Below are positions 38,019 through 48,210 of a stretch of DNA of 64,000 nucleotides, one piece after another. Each line of letters opens with the position of its first letter. The first letter of the stretch is position 1. The DNA is from Pisaster brevispinus (taxonomy: Eukaryota > Echinodermata > Asteroidea > Forcipulatida > Asteriidae), in the NCBI GenBank assembly GCA_023634235.1, contig JAMKCF010000019.1:186001-250000 (forward strand), read 5' to 3'. The position numbers and the translations under genes are program-made. The notes beneath the pieces are model-generated. The model worked only from the letters and a program-made list of their open reading frames with translations. It ran no database searches and had not been told where the DNA came from.

Positions 38019-38375
38019 CCACTGTACCCGTTTCAAGGGCTCCCTCTCCCGTGAGTTTGGGGTCGCTGACGATTCTGTAGGCGAGGCGAGCGGCCTGGAT
38101 GTTAGGCCCACCCCTAAGAGAAATTGAATAAGTCCCGATCTAGGAGGGCTAGAGAGATGATTTTTTTACCTGACTCTGCCTTAGGTATCCCTGCATCCGA
38201 AAATTAAACTTTTACGGCCGTTGCGGGCAGGCTTCACACCGGAAAAGACCAGCAAGCGGGGACACTCCGAAAGCCCCGCAAAACATCAACGTGATGTTGC
38301 TGTAAAAAGACACAAATACACAATAAGGAGGGTCACATCACCCCAGGGCAATATCGAATCTGCACAATTTTAAAA
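38019..38375 (+). repeat. Deleted monomer, 357 bp, compound deletion (copy 2)
   Basis: Carries the same 4-bp loss (ACTGTACCCG near 38025) and the same 52-bp loss (GAGAAATTGAATAAGTCCCG near 38127) as the unit at 15932, and the same end variant GTGATGTTGCTG. Two independent deletions in one unit, shared exactly, imply descent from one ancestral copy. It is followed by a B here, whereas an A follows copy 1. Confidence 0.92.
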
Positions 38376-41300
38376 CCACTGTAAAGCCCGTTTCAAGGGC
38401 TCCCTCTCCCGTGAGTTTGGGGTCGCTGACGATTCTGTAGGCGAGGCGAGCGGCCTGGATGTTAGGCCTACCCCTAAGAAAAATTGAAAAAAAAAAAACA
38501 AAAAAAACCCAGAAGCAAGGTCGTGCCGGCAGGGGTCATGGCCCAAAATAAAAGTGCGGTGAATTTGGGAATAACTCCCGATCTAGGAGGGCTAGAGGGA
38601 TGATTTTTTGGCCTGACTCTGCCTTAGGTATCCCTGCATCCGAAAATTAGACTTTTACGGTCGTTGCGGGCAGGCTTCACACCGGAAAAGACCAGCAAGC
38701 GGGGACACTCCGAAAGCCCCGCAAAACATCAACGTGATTTTGCTGTAAAAAGACACAAATACAAAATAAGGAGGGTCACATCACCCCCAGGGCAATATCA
38801 AATCTGCACAATTTTAGTACCACTGTAAAGCCCGTTTCAAGGGCTCCCTCTCCCGTGAGTTTGGGGTCGCTGACGATTCTGTAGGCGAGGCGAGCGGCCT
38901 GGATGTTAGGCCCACCCCTTAGAGAAATAGGAAAACAAAAACCAGGGGTAATGGCCCAAAATAAAAGTGCGGTGATTTTGGGAATAAGTCCCGATCTAGG
39001 AGGGCTAGAGAGATGATTTTTTTACCTGACTCTGCCTTAGGTATCCCTGCATCCGAAAATTAGACTTTTACGTCCGTTGCGGGCAGGCTTCACACCGGAA
39101 AAGACCAGCAAGCGGGGACACTCCGAAAGCCCCCCAAAACATCAACTTGATTTTGCTGTAAAAAGACACAAATACAAAATAAGGAGGGTCACATCACCCC
39201 CAGGGCAATATCGAATCTGCACAATTTTAGTACCACTGTAAAGCCCGTTTCAAGGGCTCCCTCTCCCGTGAGTTTGGGGTCGCTGACGATTCTGTAGGCG
39301 AGGCGAGCGGCCTGGATGTTAGGCCTACCCCTAAGAAAAATTGAAAAAAAAAAAAAAAAAAAAAAAACAGAAGCAAGGTCGTGCCGGCAGGGGTCATGGC
39401 CCAAAATAAAAGTGCGTTGAATTTGGGAATAACTCCCGATCTAGGAGGGCTAGAGGGATGATTTTTTGGCCTGACTCTGCCTTAGGTATCCCTGCATCCG
39501 TAAATTAGACTTTTACGGCCGTTGCGGGCAGGCTTCACACCGGAAAAGACCAGCAAGCGGGGACGCTCCGAAAGCACCGCAAAACATCAACGTGATTTTG
39601 CTGTAAAAAGACACAAATACAAAATAAGGAGGGTCACATCACCCCCAGGGCAATATCGAATCTGCACAATTTTAGTACCACTGTAAAGCCCGTTGCAAGG
39701 GCTCCCTCTCCCGTGAGTTTGGGGTCGCTGACGATTCTGTAGGCGAGGCGAGCGGCCTGGATGTTAGGCCTACCCCTAAGAAAAATTGAAAAAAAAACAA
39801 AAAACAAAAAAAAAAACCCAGAAGCAAGGTCGTGCCGGCAGGGGTCATGGCCCAAAATAAAAGTGCGGTGAATTTGGGAATAACTCCCGATCTAGGAGGG
39901 CTAGAGGGATGATTTTTTGGCCTGACTCTGCCTTAGGTATCCCTGCATCCGAAAATTAGACTTTTACGGCCGTTGCGGGCAGGCTTCACACCGGAAAAGA
40001 CCAGCAAGCGGGGACACTCCGAAAGCCCCCCAAAACATCAACTTGATTTTGCTGTAAAAAGACACAAATACAACATAAGGAGGGTCACATCACCCCCAGG
40101 GCAATATCGAATCTGCACAATTTTAGTACCACTGTAAAGCCCGTTTCAAGGGCTCCCTCTCCCGTGAGTTTGGGGTCACGGACGATTCTGTAGGCGAGGC
40201 GAGCGGCCTGGATGTTAGGCCTACCCCTAAGAAAAATTGAAAACAAAACAACAAAAAAAAAAACCCAGAAGCAAGGTCGTGCCGGCAGAGGTCATGGCCC
40301 AAAATAAAAGTGCGGTGAATTTGGGAATAACTCCCGATCTAGGAGGGCTAGAGGGATGATTTTTTGGCCTGACTCTGCCTTAGGTATTCCTGCATCCGAA
40401 AATTAGACTTTTACGGCCGTTGCGGGCAGGCTTCACACCGGAAAAGACCAGCAAGCGGGGACACTCCGAAAGCCCCGCAAAACATCAACGTGATTTTGCT
40501 GTAAAAAGACACAAATACAAAATAAGGAGGGTCACATCACCCCCAGGGCAATATCGAATCTGCACAATTTTAGTACCACTGTAAAGCCGGTTTCAAGGGC
40601 TCCCTCTCCCGTGAGTTTGGGGTTGCTGACGATTCTGTAGGCGAGGCGAGCGGCCTGGATGTTAGGCCCACCCCTTAGAGAAATAGGAAAACAAAAACCA
40701 GGGGTAATGGCCCAAAATAAAAGTGCGGTGATTTTGGGAATAAGTCCCGATCTAGGAGGGCTAGAGAGATGATTTGTTTACCTGACTCTGCCTTAGGTAT
40801 CTCTGCATCCGAAAATTAGACTTTTACGGCCGTTGCGGGCAGGCTTCACACCGGAAAAGACCAGCAAGCGGGGACACTCCGAAAGCCCCCCAAAACATCA
40901 ACTTGATTTTGCTGTAAAAAGACACAATAACAAAATAAGGAGGGTCACATCACCCCCAGGGCAATATCGAATCTGCACAATTTTAGTACCACTGTAAAGC
41001 CCGTTTCAAGGGCTCCCTCTCCCGTGAGTTTGGGGTCGCTGACAATTCTGTAGGCGAGGCGAGCGGCCTGGATGTTAGGCCTACCCCTAAGAAAAATTGA
41101 AAAAAAAAAAAAAAAAAAAAAAAAAACCAGAAGCAAGGTCGTGCCGGCAGGGGTCATGGCCCAAAATAAAAGTGCGGTGAATTTGGGAATAACTCCCGAT
41201 CTAGGAGGGCGATAGGGATGATTTTTTGGCCTGACTCTGCCTTAGGTATCCCTGCATCCGAAAATTAGACTTTTACGGCCGTTGCGGGCAGGCTTCACAC

Positions 41301-42262
41301 CGGAAAAGACCAGCAAGCGGGGACACTCCGAAAGCCCCGCAAAACATCAACGTGATTTTGCTGTAAAAAGACACAAATACAAAATAAGGAGGGTCACATC
41401 ACCCCGAGGGCAATATCGAATCTGCACAATTTTAGTACCACTGTAAAGCCCGTTTCAAGGGCTCCCTCTCCCGTGAGTTTGGGGTCGCTGACGATTCTGT
41501 AGGCGAGGCGAGCGGCCTCGATGTTAGGCCCACCCCTTAGAGAAATAGGAAAACAAAAACCAGGGGTAATGGCCCAAAATAAAAGTGCGGTGATTTTGGG
41601 AATAAGTCCCGATCTAGGAGGGCTAGAGAGATGATTTTTTTACCTGACTCTGCCTTAGGTATTCCTGCATCCGAAAATTAGACTTTTACGGCCGTTGCGG
41701 GCAGGCTTCACACCGGAAAAGACCAGCAAGCGGGACACTCCGAAAGCCCCGCAAAACATCAACGTGATTTTGCTGTAAAAAGACACAAATACAAAATAAG
41801 GAGGGTCACATCACCCCCAGGGCAATATCGAATCTGCACAATTTTAGTACCACTGTAAAGCCCGTTTCAAGGGCTCCCTCTCCCGTGAGTTTGGGGTCGC
41901 TGACGATTCTGTAGGCGAGGCGAGCGGCCTGGATGTTAGGCCCACCCCTTAGAGAAATAGGAAAACAAAAACCAGGGGTCATGGCCAAAAATAAAAGTGC
42001 GGTGATTTTGGGAATAAGTCCCGATCTAGGAGGGCTAGAGAGATGATTTTTTTACCTGACTCTGCCTTAGGTATCCCTGCATCCGAAAATTAGACTTTTA
42101 CGGCCGTTGCGGGCAGGCTTCACACCGGAAAAGACCAGCAAGCGGGAACACTCCGAAAGCCCCCCAAAACATCAACTTGATTTTGCTGTAAAAAGACACA
42201 AATACAAAATAAGGAGGGTCACATCACCCCCAGGGCAATATCGAATCTGCACAATTTTAGTA
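38376..42262 (+). repeat. Mixed A/B block (9 monomers)
   Basis: Starts: B 38376, A 38820, B 39233, B 39678, B 40129, A 40576, B 40989, A 41438, A 41850. The A at 38820 (TTTACGTCCG), the B at 39233 (GCGTTGAATTTG, GGGGACGCTCCGAAAGCACC) and the B at 39678 (AACAAAAAACAAAA tract) carry the markers of the 2.17-kb unit at 17664, with two monomers missing. The B at 40129 has GGGGTCACGGACG and a strongly C-interrupted tract. The B at 40989 has GGGCGATAGGGATG. The A at 41850 has CCAGGGGTCATGGCC, a B-like form also seen at 47798. Confidence 0.87.
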
Positions 42263-42594
42263 CCACTGTAAAGCCCGTTTCAAGGGCTCCCTCTCCCGTG
42301 AGTTTGGGGTCACTGACGATTCTGTAGGCGAGGCGAGCGGCCTGGATGTTAGGACTACCCCTAAAAAAAATTGAAAAAAAAAAAAAAAAAAAAAAAAAAA
42401 CAGAAGCAAGGTCGTGCCGGCAGGGGTCATGGCCCAAAATAAAAGTGCGGTGAATTTGGGAATAACTCCCGATCTAGGAGGGCTAAAGGGATGATTTTTT
42501 GGCCTGACTCTGCCTTAGGTATCCCTGCATCCGAAAATTAGACTTTTACGGCCGTTGTGGCCCAGGGCAATATCGAATCTGCACAATTTAAGTA
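42263..42594 (+). repeat. Deleted B monomer, 332 bp (copy 1 of 3)
   Basis: GGCCGTTGTGG joins CCCAGGGCAAT near 42560, removing about 116 bp (the GGCAGGCTTCACACC to TCACCCC region, including both 3' inverted repeats). Private markers: GGGTCACTGACG, GGACTACCCCTAAAAAAAA, a 27-A run at 42374-42400 and CACAATTTAAGTACC at the end. The same join recurs at 48211-48540 and 50295-50626. Confidence 0.92.
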
Positions 42595-43047
42595 CCACTG
42601 TAAAGCCCGTTTCAAGGGCTCCCTCTCCCGTGAGTTTGGGGTCGCTGACGATTCTGTAGGCGAGGCGAGCGGCCTGGATGTTAGGCCTACCCCTAAGAAA
42701 AATTGAAAAAAAAACCAAAAACCCCCCCCCCCCCCCCAGAGGCAAGGTCGTGCCGGCAGGGGTCATGGCCCAAAATAAAAGTGCGGTGAATTTGGGAATA
42801 ACTCCCGATCTAGGAGGGCGATAGGGATGATTTTTTTGGCCTGACTCTGCCTTAGGTATCCCTGCATCCGAAAATTAGACTTTTACGGCCGTTGCGGGCA
42901 GGCTTCACACCGGAAAAGACCAGCAAGCGGGGACACTCCGAAAGCCCCGCAAAACATCAACGTGATTTTGCTGTAAAAAGACACAAATACAAAATGAGGA
43001 GGGTCACATCACCCCCAGGGCAATATCGAATCTGCACAATTTTAGTA
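42595..43047 (+). repeat. B monomer with 16-bp poly-C run (453 bp)
   Basis: The A-rich tract is AAAAAAAACCAAAAA followed by 16 consecutive C (42722-42737). The equivalent units at 48541 and 50627 have six C. The tail has GGGCGATAGGGATG, which in the other copies belongs to the next monomer (48988, 51075). This unit therefore looks like a fusion of two adjacent B monomers with loss of one unit length. Confidence 0.88.
42722..42737 (+). repeat. Poly-C run (16 C)
   Basis: Sixteen consecutive C at the 3' edge of the A-rich tract. The matching units have six C (48673-48678 and 50760-50765). This is the only long C run I saw in the window. Confidence 0.93.
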
Positions 43048-44319
43048 CCACTGTAAAGCCCGTTTCAAGGGCTCCCTCTCCCGTGAGTTTGGAGTCGCTG
43101 ACGATTCTGTAGGCGAGGCGAGCGGCCTGGATGTTAGGCCTACCCCTAAGAAAAATAGAAAAAAAAAAAAAAAAAAAAAAAACCAAGAAGCAAGGTCGTG
43201 CCGGCAGGGGTCATGGCCCAAAATAAAAGTGCGGTGAATTTTGGGAATAACTCCCGATCTAGGAGGGCTAGAGGGATGATTTTTTGGCCTGACTCTGCCT
43301 TAGGTATCCCTGCATCCGAAAATTAGACTTTTACGGCCGTTGCGGGCAGGCTTGACACCGGAAAAGACCAGCAAGCGGGGACACTCCGAAAGCCCCGCAA
43401 AACATCAACGTGATTTTGCTGTAAAAAGACACAAATACAAAATAAGGAGGGTCACATCACCCCCAGGGCAATATCGAATCTGCACAATTTTAGTACCACT
43501 GTAAAGCCCGTTTCAAGGGCTCCCTCTCCCGTGAGTTTGGGGTTGCTGACGATTCTGTAGGCGAGGCGAGCGGCCTGGATGTTAGGCCCACCCCTTAGAG
43601 AAATAGGAAAACAAAAACCAGGGGTAATGGCCCAAAATAAAAGTGCGGTGATTTTGGGAATAACTCCCGATCTAGGAGGGCTAGAGAGATGATTTTTTTA
43701 CCTGACTCTGCCTTAGGTATCCCTGCATCCGAAAATTAGACTTTTACGGCCGTTGCGGGCAGGCTTCACACCGGAAAAGACCAGCAAGCGGGGACACTCC
43801 GAAAGCCCCCCAAAACATCAACTTGATTTTGCTGTAAAAAGACACAAATACAAAATAAGGAGGGTCACATCACCCCCAGGGCAATATCGAATCTGCACAA
43901 TTTTAGTACCACTGTAAAGCCCGTTTCAAGGGCTCCCTCTCCCGTGAGTTTGGGGTTGCTGACGATTCTGTAGGCGAGGCGAGCGGCCTGGATGTTAGGC
44001 CCACCCCTTAGAGAAATAGGAAAACAAAAACCAGGGGTAATGGCCCAAAATAAAAGTGCGGTGATTTTGGGAATAAGTCCCGATCTAGGAGGGCTAGAGA
44101 GATGATTTTTTTACCTGACTCTGCCTTAGGTATCCCTGCATCCGAAAATTAGACTTTTACGGCCGTTGCGGGCAGGCTTCACACCGGAAAAGACCAGCAA
44201 GCGGGGACACTCCGAAAGCCCCCAAAACATCAACTTGATTTTGCTGTAAAAAGACACAAATACAAAATAAGGAGGGTCACATCACCCCCGGGCAATATCG
44301 AATCTGCACAATTTTAGTA
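43048..44319 (+). repeat. B-A-A monomers (43048, 43496, 43909)
   Basis: The B at 43048 is preceded by AAAATGAGGAGGG and has TTTGGAGTCGCTG and AAAAATAGAAAA, matching the B copies at 49436, 51522 and 55408. The A at 43496 has a mixed tail (GATTTTGGGAATAACTCCC). The A at 43909 is 411 bp, having lost a C in AAGCCCCC and a base in CACCCCCGGGCAAT. Confidence 0.88.
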
Positions 44320-47300
44320 CCACTGTAAAGCCCGTTTCAAGGGCTCCCTCTCCCGTGAGTTTGGGGTTGCTGACGATTCTGTAGGCGAGGCGAGCGGCCT
44401 GGATGTTAGGCCTACCCCTAAGAAAAATAGAAAAAAAAACAAAAAAACAAAAAAAACCAAGAAGCAAGGTCGTGCCGGCAGGGGTCATGGCCCAAAATAA
44501 AAGTGCGGTGAATTTGGGAATAACTCCCGATCTAGGAGGGCTAGAGGGATGATTTTTTGGCCTGACTCTGCCTTAGGTATCCCTGCATCCGAAAATTAGA
44601 CTTTTACGGCCGTTGCGGGCAGGCTTCACACCGGAAAAGACCAGCAAGCGGGGACACTCCGAAAGCCCCGCAAAACATCAACGTGATTTTGCTGTAAAAA
44701 GACACAAATACAAAATAAGGAGGGTCACATCACCCCCAGGGCAATATCGAATCTGCACAATTTTAGTACCACTGTAAAGCCCGTTTCAAGTGCTCCTTCT
44801 CCCGTGAGTTTGGGGTCGCTGACGATTCTGTAGGCGAGGCGAGCGGCCTGGATGTTAGGCCTTCCCCTAAGAAAAATTGAAAAAAAAAACAAAAAAAAAA
44901 AAAACCCAGAAGCAAGGTCGTGCCGGCAGGGGTCATGGCGCAAAATAAAAGTGCGGTGAATTTGGGAATAAGTCCCGATCTAGGAGGGCTAGAGAGATGA
45001 TTTTTTTACCTGACTCTGCCTTAGGTATCCCTGCATCCGAAAATTAGACTTTTACGGCCGTTGCGGGCAGGCTTCACACCGGAAAAGACCAGCAAGCGGG
45101 GACACTCCGAAAGCCCCCCAAAACATCAACTTGATTTTGCTGTAAAAAGACACAAATACAAAATAAGGAGGGTCACATCACCCCCAGGGCAATATCGAAT
45201 CTGCACAATTTTAGTACCACTGTAAAGCCCGTTTCAAGGGCTCCCTGTCCCGTGAGTTTGGGGTCGCTGACGATTCTGTAGGCGAGGCGAGCGGCCTGGA
45301 TGTTAGGCCTACCCCTAAGAAAAATTGAAAAAAAAAACAAAACAAAAAAAAACCCAGAAGCAAGGTCGTGCTGGCAGGGGTCATGGCCCAAAATAAAAGT
45401 GCGGTGAATTTGGGAATAACTCCCAATCTAGGAGGGCTAGAGGGATGATTTTTTGGCCTGACTCTGCCTTAGGTATCCCTGCATCCGAAACTTAGACTTT
45501 TACGGCCGTTGCGGGCAGGCTTCACACCGGAAAAGACTAGCAAGCGGGGACACTCCGAAAGCCCCGCAAAACATCAACGTGATTTTGCTGTAAAAAGACA
45601 CAAATACAAAATAAGGAGGGTCACATCACCCCCAGGGCAATATCGAATCTGCACAATTTTAATACCACTGTAAAGCCCGTTTCAAGGGCTCCCTCTCCCG
45701 TGAGTTTGGGGTCGCTGACGATTCTGTAGGCGAGGCGAGCGGCCTGGATGTTAGGCCCACCCCTTAGAGAAATAGGAAAACAAAAACCAGGGGTAATGGC
45801 CCAAAATAAAAGTGCGGTGATTTTGGGAATAAGTCCCGATCTAGGAGGGCTAGATAGATGATTTTTTTACCTGACTCTGCCTTAGGTATCCCTGCATCCG
45901 AAAATTAGAATTTTACGGCCGTTGCGGGCAGGCTTCACACCGGAAAAGACCAGCAAGCGGGGACACTCCGAAAGCCCCGCAAAACATCAACTTGATTTTG
46001 CTTTAAAAAGACACAAATACAAAATAAGGAGGGTCACATCACCCCCAGGGCAATATCAAATCTGCACAATTTTAGTACCACTGTAAAGCCCGTTTCAAGG
46101 GCTCCCTCTCCCGTGAGTTTGGGGTCGCTGACGATTCTGTAGGCGAGGCGAGCGGCCTGGATGTTAGGCCCACCCCTTAGAGAAATAGGAAAACAAAAAC
46201 CAGGGGTAATGGCCCAAAATAAAAGTGAGGTGATTTTGGGAATAAGTCCCGATCTAGGAGGGCTAGAGAGATGATTTTTTTACCTGACTCTGCCTTAGGT
46301 ATCCCTGCATCCGAAAATTAGACTTTTACGGCCGTTGCGGGCAGGCTTCACACCGGAAAAGACCAGCAAGCGGGGACACTCCGAAAGCCCCCCAAAACAT
46401 CAACTTGATTTTGCTGTAAAAAGACACAAATACAAAATAAGGAGGGTCACATCACCCCCAGGGCAATATCGAATCTGCACAATTTTAGTACCACTGTAAA
46501 GCCCGTTTCAAGGGCTCCCTCTCCCGTGAGTTTGGGGTCGCTGACGATTCTGTAGGCGAGGCGAGCGGCCTGGATGTTAGGCCTACCCCTAAGAAAATTT
46601 GAAAAAAAAAAAAAAAAAAAAAAAAAAACAGAAGCAAGGTCGTGCCGGCAGGGGTCATGGCCCAAAATAAAAGTGCGGTGAATTTGGGAATAACTCCCGA
46701 TCTAGGAGGGCTAGAGAGATGATTTTTTGGCCTGACTCTGCCTTAGGTATCCCTGCATCCGAAAATTAGACTTTTACGGCCGTTGCGGGCAGGCTTCACA
46801 CCGGAAAAGACCAGCAAGCGGGGACACTCCGAAAGCCCCGCAAAACATCAACGTGATTTTGCTGTAAAAAGACACAAATACAAAATAAGGAGGGTCACAT
46901 CACCCCCAGGGCAATATCGAATCTGCACAATTTTAGTACCACTGTAAAGCCCGTTTCAAGGGCTCCCTCTCCCGTGAGTTTGGGGTCGCTGACGATTCTG
47001 TAGGCGAGGCGAGCGGCCTGGATGTTAGGCCCACCCCTTAGAGAAATAGGAAAACAAAAACCACGGGTAATGGCCCAAAATAAAAGTGCGGTGATTTTGG
47101 GAATAAGTCCCAATCTAGGAGGGCTAGAGAGATGATTTTTTTACCTGACTCTGCCTTAGGTATCCCTGCATCCGAAAATTAGACTTTTACGGCCGTTGCG
47201 GGCAGGCTTCACACCGGAAAAGACCAGCAAGCGGGGACACTCCGAAAGCCCCCCAAAACATCAACTTGATTTTGCTTTAAAAATACACAAATACAAAATA

Positions 47301-48210
47301 AGGAGGGTCACATCACCCCCAGGGCAATATCGAATCTGCACAATTTTAGTACCACTGTAAAGCCCGTTTCAAGGGCTCCCTCTCCCGTGAGTTTGGGGTC
47401 GCTGACGATTCTGTAGGCGAGGCGAGCGGCCTGGATGTTAGGCCTACCCCTAAGAAAAATTGAAAAAAAAAAAAAAAAAAAAAAAACCCAGAAGCAAGGT
47501 CGTGCCGGCGGGGGTCATGGCCCAAAATAAAAGTGCGGTGAATTTGGGAATAACTCCCGATCTAGGAGGGCTAGAGAGATGATTTTTTGGCCTGACTCTG
47601 CCTTAGGTATCCCTGCATCCGAAAATTAGACTTTTACGGCCGTTGCGGGCAGGCTTCACACCGGAAAAGACCAGCAAGCGGGACACTCCGAAAGCCCCGC
47701 AAAACATCAACGTGATTTTGCTGTAAAAAGACACAAATACAAAATAAGGAGGGTCACATCACCCCCAGGGCAATATCGAATCTGCACAATTTTAGTACCA
47801 CTGTAAAGCCCGTTTCAAGGGCTCCCTCTCCCGTGAGTTTGGGGTCGCTGACGATTCTGTAGGCGAGGCGAGCGGCCTGGATGTTAGGCCCACCCCTTAG
47901 AGAAATAGGAAAACAAAAACCAGGGGTCATGGCCAAAAATAAAAGTGCGGTGATTTTGAGAATAAGTCCCGATCTAGGAGGGCTAGAGAGATGATTTTTT
48001 TACCTGACTCTGCCTTAGGTATCCCTGCATCCGAAAATTAGACTTTTACGGCCGTTGCGGGCAGGCTTCACACCGGAAAAGACCAGCAAGCGGGAACACT
48101 CCGAAAGCCCCCCAAAACATCAACTTGATTTTGCTGTAAAAAGACACAAATACAAAATAAGGAGGGTCACATCACCCCCAGGGCAATATCGAATCTGCAC
48201 AATTTTAGTA
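44320..48210 (+). repeat. Mixed A/B block (9 monomers)
   Basis: Starts: B 44320, chimera 44769, B 45217, A 45665, A 46078, B 46491, A 46939, B 47352, A 47798. The B at 44320 has an ATAGAAAAAAAAACAAAAAA-type tract like the B at 52381. The unit at 44769 has a B head with an A tail (GAATAAGTCCC, TTTTTTTACC). The run 46078-47351 (GTGAGGTGATTTTGG, then AACCACGGGTAATGG with CCCAATCTAGG) matches 52830-54102. The A at 47798 has CCAGGGGTCATGGCC and GATTTTGAGAATAAG. Confidence 0.88.
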
